DNA of 50,833 nt, taken from assembly GCA_030756715.1 (NCBI GenBank), contig JAVBJD010000005.1, forward strand, positions 1-50,833. The letters run 5' to 3'. Positions 1 to 9,480 of the stretch are shown piece after piece (the first letter of the stretch is position 1; each line of letters opens with the position of its first letter). This DNA comes from Conexivisphaerales archaeon (GTDB taxonomy: Archaea; Thermoproteota; Nitrososphaeria; Conexivisphaerales; UBA164). The translations under genes and the position numbers were made by a program. Under the pieces are notes generated by a model that searched no databases, had not been told where the DNA came from, and saw nothing but the letters and a program-made list of their open reading frames with translations.

Positions 1-269
1 TATACTATAAAGAGTTACACTAAATTGCATACAAAGTTTGGTTGTTTATTTAACGTAAATGTACTGCGGGTTTAAAAAAGTTTATCGACCGTTAAAAATT
101 TTATTATAAACTTGATGTGCTAAGGGCTAACAATCCTGTTATCTTTAAAAAAATTGCTTTTAAAAGGGGTTTTTAAGTTCGGGTGAAACTTAGGGAATTT
201 ATTACCTGCGTGATCAAGAATTATAGGTTTTTTAATAACCGATAAACCTGAACCTTAAAGTCCGGTAGT
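1..269. other. AT-rich region without a recognisable gene
   Basis: No open reading frame with a recognisable product and no convincing tRNA or structured RNA is visible. It lies beyond the 3' end of the XPF-like gene, so it may hold that gene's 3' untranslated region and sequence of a neighbour outside the window. Confidence 0.5.
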
Positions 270-938
270 TCACATCAATTTTGATTGGTTTTTTTCGTTT
301 TCTATCTGTTCTTCAAATTTACTTTCAAGCAACTGCTTTACCTTTTGCGCTTTTGCATAACCAATAACTTCGGCAAGAGCTGTTTGCGAAGCGTTAAATG
401 CTTTTATTGGCGTTCCAAAATGTTTTAAAAGCTTTTCAGCTAGTTTTTCACCAACGCCTGGAAGGGATGCCATAAGGTTAAGCTGCTGTTCCCTTATGCT
501 CTGTCCTTTCTCCTTGACTATGTTATGAGGCCTTTGTTCTTTATTAAGGTTATAGACTAGTCGCTCTATGAAAATTGCGCTTTCGTTTAGCGACGGGACA
601 AAAATCAACTTAATCGGAAAATTGATTGTAAGTGAAGCAAGCGCTCCATAATAAACTTTCACATTGTTCACTAGGCTAGGTATAATTGTTATGTCGCCCT
701 CTACTAAAAGCACTGGTTGCCTGTAAACACTCGTTAAATCGCTAACCTGTCTGAATAACCTTCCATCAAAGAGAGACGATATAAAATCATTAATGGTCTT
801 TCTTTCTATAGCTATTTCATCTGAAAGAATGTAATCTCCAACAGCTAACTGTTCAAATCTAACGTTTAAACCAAGCTCTTTTAAAAGAGCAGGAAGATTA
901 GATGCGGCTTCTCGGTTGTCAGCTATTATTTCATACAT
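270..938 (-). CDS. xpf: XPF/ERCC4-family structure-specific endonuclease, short archaeal form
   Basis: Predicted to cut 3'-flap, fork and related branched DNA in repair, usually as a dimer that works with PCNA. The N-terminal ERCC4 nuclease domain shows the signature GD (34-35), ERK (45-47) and D51, with DGR near residue 58. A helix-hairpin-helix domain follows (LPGVGEKLAEKLL, about 155-200). At 222 aa it lacks the helicase domain of the euryarchaeal Hef protein, which is the crenarchaeal-type architecture. I see no clear PCNA-interacting peptide at the C-terminus. A TATA-like element at about 960-970 on the minus strand puts the transcript start on the ATG, so it probably has its own promoter near the end of sufU. 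Confidence 0.9.
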   Translation of the reverse strand: MYEIIADNREAASNLPALLKELGLNVRFEQLAVGDYILSDEIAIERKTINDFISSLFDGRLFRQVSDLTSVYRQPVLLVEGDITIIPSLVNNVKVYYGALASLTINFPIKLIFVPSLNESAIFIERLVYNLNKEQRPHNIVKEKGQSIREQQLNLMASLPGVGEKLAEKLLKHFGTPIKAFNASQTALAEVIGYAKAQKVKQLLESKFEEQIENEKNQSKLM

Positions 939-981
939 AGTTGTCGATAATGGTTTCTTAAAATAAAAGTTTGTACATATT

Positions 982-1368
982 TTAAGAATTCTGTTTTGAA
1001 ATGTAACTGATTATAGCCATCTTTAAAACCTTTACTGGAAGGGCTACGCACTTTATCCTGTTTGGTCCAAGCTCTTTAATTCCCAACTCATTCATAAGAT
1101 CTTTTTCGCTTATTTTTAACGCATTGTCCAAGCTTTCTCCATCAACCATTTCGGTCATTAAAGATGCTGAAGCCATTGAAAGCGCACAACCGTTCCCTTC
1201 AAATCCTATCTTTTTTATTCTGTTTGCTTCAATTTTAATGTAAATTTTTACATTATCCCCGCAGGTTGGATTGCTATCTCCGTATTCTGTATCATAAGAG
1301 TCTGGTTTGCCCTTGTTCCTCGGGTTCTTATAATGATCCATTACGTTTTCATAAAAGAAATAGCTCAT
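982..1368 (-). CDS. sufU: SufU/IscU-type iron-sulfur cluster scaffold
   Basis: A 128-aa scaffold or sulfur-transfer protein of the NifU N-terminal family. The three conserved cysteines are C36 (TCGD), C61 (GNGCALS) and C107 (IKCVALP). The longer spacing between the second and third cysteines resembles SufU more than IscU. It would accept persulfide sulfur from the cysteine desulfurase whose stop overlaps its start by 4 nt. It is the last gene of the suf operon. Family assignment is firm; scaffold versus sulfur-transfer role is inference. Confidence 0.9.
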   Translation of the reverse strand: MSYFFYENVMDHYKNPRNKGKPDSYDTEYGDSNPTCGDNVKIYIKIEANRIKKIGFEGNGCALSMASASLMTEMVDGESLDNALKISEKDLMNELGIKELGPNRIKCVALPVKVLKMAIISYISKQNS

Positions 1369-2573
1369 ACAATATTCACTAATTCTTCTAATGCGGTCCT
1401 TAACTTATCTATTTCTGAAAAAGTGTTGTAAAAATAAAGGCTAGCTCTTGTTGTTCCATTCGAAAAACCAAGCTCTTCTTGCAACGGCTGTGCACAGTGC
1501 CATCCTGACCTAACCGCTATGCCTTTCATATCTAGATATGCTGCAACGTCGTGAGGATGAACCCCTTTTATTTCAAATGCCAATAAAGCGGCCCTGTTAT
1601 TTTTTGGACCTGCGTATCTAAGTCCTTTAATGTTTCCAACGTTTTCTAACAGGTATTCTGAAAGCTTTTTTTCGTAAGTTTCTATCTGATCTATCCCTAT
1701 TTTCTTAATATATCTTACAGCTTCAGCAAGGCCTATAGATCCAACATAATTAGGAGTCCCAGGTTCGAACTTCCAAGGAACGTCATTCCACGATTGCCCA
1801 TCCTTATGAACTTCCTTGACCATTTCTCCACCAGTAAAAGGAGGTTCAAGTTCTTCAAGAAGATCCTTTTTCCCATAAAGAACTCCGATGCCTGTAGGTC
1901 CTAGCATTTTATGTCCCGAAAAAACATAAAAGTCGACTGCAAGGTTAGATACGTCTACTTTCATATGGGGCGTTGCCTGAGCTCCGTCTATAAGAACAAA
2001 GGCCCCTCTTTCTTTAGCTTTTCTGGCAAGCCTTTTAACATCAACTATGGTTCCTGCAACATTAGATACATGAGTAAAAGCTACAACCTTTGCGTTTTCT
2101 ATCTTTTTTTCAAAATCTTCTTCATCTATCAAAGCTTCGGATGTAACTTTAACGAGCTCAAGGTTCAACCCTGCAATCTTTGCGATCTTCTTCCACGGCA
2201 AAAAGTTACTGTGGTGTTCAAGAAGAGTTGTAACTATTCTGTCTCCTCTTTTTAATTTCTGAAGCAACATATAAGCCGCTAAATTGATGGATTCCGTTGT
2301 ATTTCTAGTAAATACTATTTCACTTTCAGAAGCGTTTATAAAACCCGAAATCTCTTTTCTTGATCGCTCATATTCTTCTGTAATATCTTCAGCTATCTTG
2401 TATATTCCTCTATGAACGTTTGCGTTCAAATTTTTATAAACCCAATCCATCTTTTCAAGAACTACAAAAGGTTTTTGCGATGTAGCTGCACTGTCAAGGT
2501 AAATAAAACCTGGACGCGATAAAATAGGGAAATCTTCCCTTATATCTTTAATATTTTTTTCAATATAACCCAT
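1365..2573 (-). CDS. sufS: SufS-type cysteine desulfurase
   Basis: A PLP-dependent class V aminotransferase-fold enzyme that removes sulfur from cysteine to give alanine and an enzyme persulfide. The PLP lysine is in SGHKMLGPTG and the catalytic cysteine is in RSGWHCAQPL, both typical of the SufS/CsdB group. The track starts at a TTG (2579). I prefer the ATG at 2573 because a GGGGT ribosome binding site sits 7 nt before it. It overlaps the end of sufD by 14 nt and the start of sufU by 4 nt, so the genes are probably translationally coupled. Confidence 0.92.
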   Translation of the reverse strand: MGYIEKNIKDIREDFPILSRPGFIYLDSAATSQKPFVVLEKMDWVYKNLNANVHRGIYKIAEDITEEYERSRKEISGFINASESEIVFTRNTTESINLAAYMLLQKLKRGDRIVTTLLEHHSNFLPWKKIAKIAGLNLELVKVTSEALIDEEDFEKKIENAKVVAFTHVSNVAGTIVDVKRLARKAKERGAFVLIDGAQATPHMKVDVSNLAVDFYVFSGHKMLGPTGIGVLYGKKDLLEELEPPFTGGEMVKEVHKDGQSWNDVPWKFEPGTPNYVGSIGLAEAVRYIKKIGIDQIETYEKKLSEYLLENVGNIKGLRYAGPKNNRAALLAFEIKGVHPHDVAAYLDMKGIAVRSGWHCAQPLQEELGFSNGTTRASLYFYNTFSEIDKLRTALEELVNIV

Positions 2574-3552
2574 TTTCAAACCCCAAAGCTTCCCTTATAT
2601 CTCTCAACAGATTTTTTGCTAAAAGAGTTACAGAATCATCTCTAGAAAGACCTCTAGACATGAGGTAAAACATCTGATCTTCATCGACGGGAAATACTGC
2701 CGCCGAGTGCTTCGCAAATATGTCGTTTATCTCAAGTTCCATACCAGGTATGTTCTGTACACTCGCGTCTTTGCTTAATAGCAAAGCTTTCTGCTCTATG
2801 TACGAGTTTCCTTCTACTCCGTTAGATGTATTTATAACTAAACCCTTGTGAATGGTTTTTGAATATTTTCTCACAACGCTCTTTTGGTAAGATGTAGCGG
2901 AAGATTTTGGTGAAATAAGTTTGGTTATTACTGTGGAATCCGTTGAAGAAGCTTCTTCTAAATCGTACCCAATTTTTGCGTTAAAAGAACTCATGTTGCC
3001 CCTGTTAAACGAATAAATTCTTTCCCTTACATACATTTTTCCCGAAGCTAGCGAATAGATGTTTACAGAAGAGTAATCTTCTAAATAATAATATACATTA
3101 TAAAGGAAATTCCCACTTCCTTCCACCTTTTTTAGGTGATTAAATTTTACGCCTTTGTTTACGTGGAAAATAACGACTTCTGATGCTAAATCTGCTGAGG
3201 AAAGTGAAAATGAGTCGTATAGCGTTAAATCTTTTTCTATATCTATTATTTTACTTAAGAATCCACGACCAGACTCGTATTTTCTTTCAAATTTTGAATC
3301 TTTATTTAAAACAAACTTTTTTGCGCCCTGTGAAAAGAATAAGTTCAGGAAAGCGTTTTTATCAAACATGTCTTCCTCGAGTCTTATTTCGTCGTTTACA
3401 TAATCAGCTGAATAAGTCTCTGAAACTTTAGATTCATTAAGCGAAAAAGGATCCACAGTTATTGGGATATAGTTTCTTAAAAAAAGCTGATGTGTCTCAT
3501 AAGGGAATTTTTCAAAAGCCTCTTTTAGCTTCTCCTTTATTGTTACGCTCAT
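2560..3552 (-). CDS. sufD: SufD-like Fe-S cluster assembly protein
   Basis: A 330-aa protein with the SufB/SufD beta-helix core in its C-terminal two thirds, ending with the family hallmark in which a short helix follows KHSAAVFPVDEDQ. It would form a SufB-SufD heterodimer within the SufBCD scaffold complex. Its ATG overlaps the end of sufB by 4 nt. The N-terminal third is poorly conserved, as is usual for SufD. No SufC ATPase gene lies beside it. Confidence 0.88.
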   Translation of the reverse strand: MSVTIKEKLKEAFEKFPYETHQLFLRNYIPITVDPFSLNESKVSETYSADYVNDEIRLEEDMFDKNAFLNLFFSQGAKKFVLNKDSKFERKYESGRGFLSKIIDIEKDLTLYDSFSLSSADLASEVVIFHVNKGVKFNHLKKVEGSGNFLYNVYYYLEDYSSVNIYSLASGKMYVRERIYSFNRGNMSSFNAKIGYDLEEASSTDSTVITKLISPKSSATSYQKSVVRKYSKTIHKGLVINTSNGVEGNSYIEQKALLLSKDASVQNIPGMELEINDIFAKHSAAVFPVDEDQMFYLMSRGLSRDDSVTLLAKNLLRDIREALGFENGLY

Positions 3553-4937
3553 CCAACAGCCCCTGTTAACTCTAGCTCAATTAATTTATATAGCTCTATT
3601 GCAAAATCAGGCGGTATCTCTTTTGTGAAATCTCCGAGGTATCCAGAAACTATCAGAGATTGGGCCTGTTGTTCCTTTATTCCTCTGCTTTGCAAGTAAA
3701 ACAGTTGCTGTTTTCCTATTTTTCCTGCGGTTGCTTCATGAACAATCGATGAATCTTCTTCATATACGTATTCATAGGGATAAGTAGTAGAAGTTGACTT
3801 ATCATCGATCATAAGAGAGTCGCACTTTACCGCAGATTTTGCCTTTTCGGCGCCTTTTCCAACCCAGATCATACCTCTGTAAATTGTTTTGCCTCCTTTC
3901 ATTGAAACCCCTTTTGATGATATCAAGGAGCTCGTTTCCTTGTTAAGATGGTAAACTTTACCGCCGGAATCTATTATTTGGTTGTTTGTTGCCAAGCTTA
4001 AAGAGTTTATGAATCCTTGGGATCCCTTTCCAAAAAGATATATTGAAGGATATTTCATCGTAACTTTGCTTCCTATGTTACCATCTATCCATTCCATTTT
4101 GCCATCATCATAAACATGAGCTCTTTGGGTTACGAGGTTGTAAACATTCTTAGACCAGTTCTGAATAGTAGTGTACCGGACGTGCGCGCCCTTCTTTACT
4201 ACGATTTCCACAACGCCTCCGTGAAGCGTGTTCTGAGAATAAACTGGTGCTGTGCATCCTTCTATATAATGAACGTCGGAATCCTCATCAGCTATTATCA
4301 ACGTTCTTTCAAAGTTACCAACGTCAGGAGCGTTTAACCTAAAATAAGCGTATATAGGCTTTTCAAGCTTAACTCCTTTAGGTACATATACAAAGCTACC
4401 TCCGCTCCAAGCCGCATATGTAAGCGCGGCAAATTTATTATCACCTATCGGTATCACTTTCCCAAAATACTCTTTAACAAGATCTGGGTATTCTTTAACT
4501 GCAGTATCCATGTCCGTGAATATTACTCCCTGTTTTTCCAGTTCGTTTTGAATGTTATGATAAACTACTTCCGATTCAAATTGCGCTCCAACCCCAGCAA
4601 GAAACTTTTTTTCGGCTTCTGGTACCCCTAGCCTTTCAAATGTTTCTCTTATTGAAGGAGGAAGATCCTCCCAACTTCTGGCTTTAGATGAGGTGGGCTT
4701 TGCATAATATATAACATTGCTTAGATCTAATCCAGAAAGGTCGGGTCCCCATCGAGGCATGGGAAGCTTGTAAAATTCTTTGAGGGCTTTTAACCGCATT
4801 TCTTCAACCCAGGTTGGCTCATTTTTTATAGAAGAAATTTCCTTTATGAGTTCTTCGTTCAAGCCCTTTTCCGCTATATACTTATAATCAATTTGAACAG
4901 AAAAGTTGTACTTACTGTAATCTATCTCAAGATCCAT
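3549..4937 (-). CDS. sufB: SufB Fe-S cluster scaffold protein
   Basis: A 462-aa SufB, the subunit on which clusters are built. It contains family motifs such as HYIEGCTAP, a QNWS segment and HEATAGKIGKQQLFYLQSRG. It is the first gene of the suf operon. A TATA box (CTTTTATAAG on the minus strand, about 4957-4966) is centred about 26 nt before the ATG, which suggests a leaderless transcript. Confidence 0.95.
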   Translation of the reverse strand: MDLEIDYSKYNFSVQIDYKYIAEKGLNEELIKEISSIKNEPTWVEEMRLKALKEFYKLPMPRWGPDLSGLDLSNVIYYAKPTSSKARSWEDLPPSIRETFERLGVPEAEKKFLAGVGAQFESEVVYHNIQNELEKQGVIFTDMDTAVKEYPDLVKEYFGKVIPIGDNKFAALTYAAWSGGSFVYVPKGVKLEKPIYAYFRLNAPDVGNFERTLIIADEDSDVHYIEGCTAPVYSQNTLHGGVVEIVVKKGAHVRYTTIQNWSKNVYNLVTQRAHVYDDGKMEWIDGNIGSKVTMKYPSIYLFGKGSQGFINSLSLATNNQIIDSGGKVYHLNKETSSLISSKGVSMKGGKTIYRGMIWVGKGAEKAKSAVKCDSLMIDDKSTSTTYPYEYVYEEDSSIVHEATAGKIGKQQLFYLQSRGIKEQQAQSLIVSGYLGDFTKEIPPDFAIELYKLIELELTGAVG

Positions 4938-4956
4938 AAATTGTGTTTATGCCTAT

Positions 4957-4966
4957 CTTATAAAAG
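4957..4966 (-). promoter_or_regulatory. TATA box of the suf operon
   Basis: CTTTTATAAG on the minus strand is centred about 26 nt before the sufB ATG, the spacing expected for an archaeal TATA box with a leaderless transcript. Confidence 0.55.
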
Positions 4967-5024
4967 CTTTTATTAAAAATTATAACAGTGTTATAATTAA
5001 AAAATAAAAAGAAAGATTGTTTAT

Positions 5025-6077
5025 TTACGGCAAAATCATCGACATTATGGCTTTTTCTGTATGAAGCCTGTTCTCCGCTTCATCGAAGTAGAGTGAGTTT
5101 TCATATGAGTCAAGTACGGCGTCTTCTACTTCTTGTCCTCTGTCTGCAGGACCACAATGCATGTAATATGGATTACCAGATTTCTCAAGTAGATCTACTG
5201 TAACTTTCCAATCTTTGAACTTTGCTTGGTACTGCTTTGCGGCTTCTGGATCTGTCTTTGGACCGTACGGCTCCATGAAACCTTTAGGAGACCATGCCTT
5301 TGGATATACGAATGTAGCACCTTCAAAAGCGGTCTTCATGTCATATTCTACTCTAAAGCCCCCTCCATATCTGTCAGCGTTCTCCTTTGCTTGTTGCAGA
5401 ACTCTATCATCTAGCTCGAACCCTTTAGGATGCGCTAGCACTACGTCCATTCCCATCTGGGTTGCTGCCAAGACAACGCTCTGTGGAACAGCTAAAGGTT
5501 TTAAACCACCGGAATAAGCATATGACATAACAAACTTCTTTCCTTTAAGTTTTGGTTTTACGGTTCTAGCCGCTTGCATATCTGCGAGGGCTTGAAGCGG
5601 ATGGTACATGTCGTCTTCCATGTTTATAACTGGTATTGTTGCGTACTGCGCAAACAGATTTATTATTTTATTGGCTCTTCCGATTATCCACTTTGCTGCA
5701 TCTGCGTACATTCTTATTGCAATAGCCTGTCCAAATCTACTCAAAACTCTTGCAACATCAGAAATGTCTTCTGTTTTATATGGAACCCTATCTTCTGGCA
5801 ATGTTGGCGTGTATACATCTGAAGCCCTGATAAAGTGAGCGTGTCCTCCCAGCTGGAAAATTCCAGCTTCCATACTGTTCCTTGTTCTTAAACTTTCGTT
5901 GTAAAACATCAGGAATACTGTTCTTCCAGGGAGATAAGGTGTTGGAACTCCAGACCTAAACTTGTTCCTTAGGTCATCTGCCGCGTCGAGAATCATATTT
6001 ATTTCTTCTTGAGTGTAGTCTTGGGTGTTCAGGAAGTCTCTGCCTTTCCAAATCCCTACATAACTCGGTAAGCTCAT
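5025..6077 (-). CDS. Carbamoyltransferase of the N-acetylornithine (AOTC) type
   Basis: A 350-aa aspartate/ornithine carbamoyltransferase superfamily enzyme. The carbamoyl-phosphate site is SLRTR (canonical STRTR) and the HPxQ motif appears as HPLQALADM. Instead of the ornithine-enzyme SMG loop it has VYPKAWSPKG, and the segment FDEAENRLHTEKAIM near the C-terminus closely resembles what I recall of the Xanthomonas N-acetylornithine carbamoyltransferase. The usual HCLP is HCGP here. It is therefore probably not a canonical ornithine carbamoyltransferase, and the acyl-ornithine or other acceptor is unproven. A TATA-like CTTTTAAAC about 34 nt upstream (near 6107-6115) marks it as monocistronic or the first gene of a unit. 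Confidence 0.78.
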   Translation of the reverse strand: MSLPSYVGIWKGRDFLNTQDYTQEEINMILDAADDLRNKFRSGVPTPYLPGRTVFLMFYNESLRTRNSMEAGIFQLGGHAHFIRASDVYTPTLPEDRVPYKTEDISDVARVLSRFGQAIAIRMYADAAKWIIGRANKIINLFAQYATIPVINMEDDMYHPLQALADMQAARTVKPKLKGKKFVMSYAYSGGLKPLAVPQSVVLAATQMGMDVVLAHPKGFELDDRVLQQAKENADRYGGGFRVEYDMKTAFEGATFVYPKAWSPKGFMEPYGPKTDPEAAKQYQAKFKDWKVTVDLLEKSGNPYYMHCGPADRGQEVEDAVLDSYENSLYFDEAENRLHTEKAIMSMILP

Positions 6078-6214
6078 TTTCGCTCGTTTTATCCTTGTCC
6101 AGTTAGTTTAAAAGCATATCGGTTGAAAGGATATAATTTTTTTAGCTCTTATAAATAGTTTATAATACTGTTTTTTGACCTTTAATTACTTAGAAACAAA
6201 AATTGTTATTAATC

Positions 6215-7480
6215 TCAGAACTCCCGTTCGTGAACTTTATAGAACCATTCTAGTATAATAGCAGAAAACATGAAAAATAAACCGGCAACAAAGAATGTAA
6301 AGCTATACCCTCCATAATAAGATATATAACCAGAAAACAAAGAACCTAAGAAAAGACTAAGATTAACAAAAGAGCTATAGACCCCAAGAGTTGCCCCTTG
6401 ATTTATGGTTGGTAAGTTATAGTAAAGAAGCGAGCTCAAACCAACATAAATTGGTGTATAAGCTAATCCTAATATTGTAAAGATTAGAAAAGTGATATAA
6501 AAGCTGCCCATTCCGTATACATATGAAGCAACTACTGAAGCACTTATTGCCCCTATGACCCTTATCAGCAACATGTCAACTATAAATGCGACATCTGCTT
6601 TCTGAGCTCTTTGTCTTATTTTCGGCAACATGCCGATCGAGTTTACTATAAGAATGTAAGTGCTTACGGTTAATACCATCCAGTAAGGTATTTTATTATA
6701 AACCAGATAAGGAGAATAAGAAGTAAAGAAAAGGTTTGTTGCTAAAAAGAACATGGAGCTTGCTGCTATTATTACGGGAAGCTGAAGTGCAACCGAACTT
6801 TTCATGCTTTTGAGTATCTTAAAATCGCTAAGCCTAGGAGCTCTGAGCGTCATTGCCGGCCACTTTAATATTCTGTGAAGAAAAAGGTTAAAGTTCCTGA
6901 CTTCGCTTCTTCTTTCAAAAGCTATGGGAGGATCTTTTACATAAAGATAATTAAACAGAAACGCTAGCATTAAGTACATAATTATTATATAAAGCCCGTA
7001 AAATATAGGAAATTTTATAGAGACTATTATTGTGGGTATCATACCAGCTATGTAGCCTGTAAGCATGAACATAAAAGACCATGAGTTCCCTTGTCCCCAC
7101 ATGTTTTTTGGTAACGTTTCGGTCAAAAGTAATCCTATTACCGGTATTGCAAAAGAAAAACCAAACGAGAAAAGGGTTGTAGCTATTATGACTCCTGCTA
7201 TTGTTTTCACGAAATACATTATTAAAAAGGCGATCAGCGTTATGCCCAGACTTATCGTTATTAAGTTTCTTCGCATGCCAGTAACGTCAGACAGTCTGCC
7301 ACTTAATATAGAAGTAAAAATGGGAACTATGTTGTAAAGAGCCAATGCATAACCAACCTCAATTACGTTGCCTCCTAAGTAGAGTATATAAAGTGGTACA
7401 ATGTTTACGACGATTTCTTGCGCAGCATAATAAGGTATGAGGAAATTAAACCAAGCTGGTCGCTTTGGAGATGGTTGCAT
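6215..7480 (-). CDS. Major facilitator superfamily transporter
   Basis: A 12-helix permease of about 421 aa. A conserved MFS loop motif appears after helix 2 as GRLSDVTGMRR. The substrate cannot be told from sequence. The track begins at a GTG (7495), but a TATA element (AAATATAAAG, minus strand, near 7503-7512) predicts a transcript start at about 7482. The ATG at 7480 is therefore the better start, with an almost leaderless message. It lies just downstream of the ClC gene but appears to have its own promoter in the short gap. Confidence 0.85.
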   Translation of the reverse strand: MQPSPKRPAWFNFLIPYYAAQEIVVNIVPLYILYLGGNVIEVGYALALYNIVPIFTSILSGRLSDVTGMRRNLITISLGITLIAFLIMYFVKTIAGVIIATTLFSFGFSFAIPVIGLLLTETLPKNMWGQGNSWSFMFMLTGYIAGMIPTIIVSIKFPIFYGLYIIIMYLMLAFLFNYLYVKDPPIAFERRSEVRNFNLFLHRILKWPAMTLRAPRLSDFKILKSMKSSVALQLPVIIAASSMFFLATNLFFTSYSPYLVYNKIPYWMVLTVSTYILIVNSIGMLPKIRQRAQKADVAFIVDMLLIRVIGAISASVVASYVYGMGSFYITFLIFTILGLAYTPIYVGLSSLLYYNLPTINQGATLGVYSSFVNLSLFLGSLFSGYISYYGGYSFTFFVAGLFFMFSAIILEWFYKVHEREF

Positions 7481-7502
7481 TATTTGGCACCCCACAAAAT
7501 TT

Positions 7503-7512
7503 CTTTATATTT
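7503..7512 (-). promoter_or_regulatory. TATA box of the MFS gene
   Basis: AAATATAAAG on the minus strand lies in the gap after the ClC gene, about 28 nt before the ATG at 7480. It decides the start-codon choice for the transporter. Confidence 0.5.
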
Positions 7513-7516
7513 CATT

Positions 7517-9187
7517 TTAAGATACCACCCTTAGTAAGTAGCGTATTATATCAACTTCTGTAATAACACCAGCTAATTCCCATTTTTCGTTTATAACGAA
7601 GATGTGGTCTTCATCTGACCTAAGCATCAGCTCTATCGCATCTTTTAGCTTTGATTTTTCGCTTATGATTAGGCCTTTTTTGATCTCAAGTTCGGCAAGA
7701 GGGAGCGATCTGTAACGTTCTGGAAGCGATGCTAGGTATTCTATAGAAATATAACCCAGAAAAGCTTTTTCTTCGTTAACAACTGGTAAAGTCTTTATTG
7801 TTTTTTGCCTTAAAAGGTTAAACGCGTCTGAAACCGTCTTGGTGTGTTCAATATAAACTGGTTCTTTATTCATTATCTCACGCACGCTTGTTTCCAACAC
7901 TTCGGGGGAAGTTTTTAACGCTTTTGTATAGAATCTTTCTAGCGCAAAAGTTCCTTTGTCTAATTTGTTAGATGGCTGGTACTCATAGATAGTAAACTTA
8001 TAGCTTATAAAATAACTTGTAATTGATGCTATAAGGAGAGGTATAGCTATACTTCCTCCAATAAGCTCCAGCATAAACGTAACCGGCACAAGCACAAGCT
8101 TGTTAACGCCAGCCGCCATTGTTGCCATCCCAAGCAGGACGAAAACCACCAAGTACTTTGGGTAAATTAAATAACCGGTTATGTATCCAAACAAAGCGCC
8201 TATTTCTATGCTTGGAAGCAGGAGGCCCCCACTTGCTCCAAAGTTTATAACAGACGAAACGCTTACTAGTCTTGCAATTAAAATTAATATTGCAGCTAAG
8301 ACGCTTAATTTCATGTAAATGGTGTTATTAAGTAGTAAAAAGCCGGGTCCGATCGATGGCTGAATAATATAACCCAAAAAGCCCACCAGTAAACCGCCTA
8401 TAAGTATAAGCATGGGAAAACTGGCCAGCTTCATTAAACGCTGAGCTAAATAAGTAAACCCTTTGTAGATGCTTATAAAAGCTATTGAAAAAATTCCAGA
8501 AAGTACTCCAAAACCTAAGGATATTGCTATCAAAGTCATAGAAACTCCTGGAATTTGTATGTTTTGTACAAATATTATTGATGGAGTTTTCAGAACAAAC
8601 GACGTAAGATATGCTGTAGCTGATGCCAAAGCCGAAGGTAAAAATGGGTCTTTTTCCAGATCTCCTTTATAAGGCAATTCTAGAGCTAATAAAAAGCCAC
8701 TTATAGGAGCCTTAAATAAAGCTGTAAAACCAGCAGCTAAACCAGTCAAAAGAATGGTGTTGCTTTCTATGTTTACCTTAAATATGTCTTTTATCTTTTT
8801 TGCTATGCCGCTTCCCAGCATCGCTGCGCCACCTTCTGGACCCACTGGAGCGCCAAACGCAAAAGACAAAAACGAAGATAGAGAGTAAATAAGTGACTCT
8901 TTAAATGAAAGCGATGCCGGAGAAGTATGGTAGTACTCGAGTATTATATCAAAAGAATCCTTTGGCCTCCTTTTTAAAAACATTCTCAAAGGGAGGCTGG
9001 ACAGAATTATACTTAGAAAGATAAATGAGAAAGAAAGCTTCGGGATTTTAACCAGAGCTTCTTCAAATATCTTCCAAATGCCATAGAATATATAAAAAGA
9101 AATTGAAACAGCAAGACCGATTAAGATTCCCATCATCAGCGGAGCTATCCAGACATTTATTTCTTCCCAGCGGAATTTTGATGTCAT
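7517..9187 (-). CDS. ClC-family chloride channel or H+/Cl- antiporter with two CBS domains
   Basis: A 556-aa membrane protein with a ClC pore of about 400 residues followed by a CBS pair (about 435-550). Pore motifs visible are GPEGGAAMLGSG, carrying the gating glutamate of the GREGP motif, and FGASGGLLLPSIEIGA, matching GxFxP. LELPYKG places a glutamate where E. coli ClC-ec1 has its proton glutamate, so it may be an exchanger rather than a channel. The cytoplasmic CBS pair suggests regulation by an adenine nucleotide. Chloride/proton exchange would suit pH or charge balance; this role is inferred. Confidence 0.9.
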   Translation of the reverse strand: MTSKFRWEEINVWIAPLMMGILIGLAVSISFYIFYGIWKIFEEALVKIPKLSFSFIFLSIILSSLPLRMFLKRRPKDSFDIILEYYHTSPASLSFKESLIYSLSSFLSFAFGAPVGPEGGAAMLGSGIAKKIKDIFKVNIESNTILLTGLAAGFTALFKAPISGFLLALELPYKGDLEKDPFLPSALASATAYLTSFVLKTPSIIFVQNIQIPGVSMTLIAISLGFGVLSGIFSIAFISIYKGFTYLAQRLMKLASFPMLILIGGLLVGFLGYIIQPSIGPGFLLLNNTIYMKLSVLAAILILIARLVSVSSVINFGASGGLLLPSIEIGALFGYITGYLIYPKYLVVFVLLGMATMAAGVNKLVLVPVTFMLELIGGSIAIPLLIASITSYFISYKFTIYEYQPSNKLDKGTFALERFYTKALKTSPEVLETSVREIMNKEPVYIEHTKTVSDAFNLLRQKTIKTLPVVNEEKAFLGYISIEYLASLPERYRSLPLAELEIKKGLIISEKSKLKDAIELMLRSDEDHIFVINEKWELAGVITEVDIIRYLLRVVS

Positions 9188-9256
9188 TTTAACATATGCT
9201 AACCTATTTATCTTCCTTTTATTTAAATTTCAAAAAAATCATAAAAATATAGATTG

Positions 9257-9400
9257 CTACTTCCCCAGTATTCTGTATAGGGTTGTTCCACAAACTGGGC
9301 AAACTCCTTTTATAGCTTTCCTGCCGTTCTTCAGAGTTATTTCTTGTGGGTTTTTGATTTCCCTTTTTGCCCTGCATTTAACGCAATATGCTTCTACCAT
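9257..9400 (-). CDS. Small zinc-ribbon protein (DUF5679-like), 47 aa
   Basis: Not in the ORF track. The minus strand encodes a 47-residue protein starting MVEAYCVKCRAKREIK and ending in a second knuckle CPVCGTTLYRILGK. The two CxxC pairs form a zinc ribbon. This matches the small archaeal family annotated DUF5679, whose function is unknown to me. A TATA-like TTTAAATAGA lies about 36 nt upstream. The gene sits alone between the ClC gene and mcm. Confidence 0.8.
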   Translation of the reverse strand: MVEAYCVKCRAKREIKNPQEITLKNGRKAIKGVCPVCGTTLYRILGK

Positions 9401-9480
9401 TTTTGATCCTTACACATAAATATCTAATCCTCTATTTAAAAACGTTAGCATAATAAAGTTAGATTTTTTGTAAATTTATT

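Noticed and set aside
210-255. Possible C/D box RNA (GTGATCA ... CTGA)
   Set aside because: The C box has a mismatch, no clear internal D'/C' pair is present and no guide match was tested.
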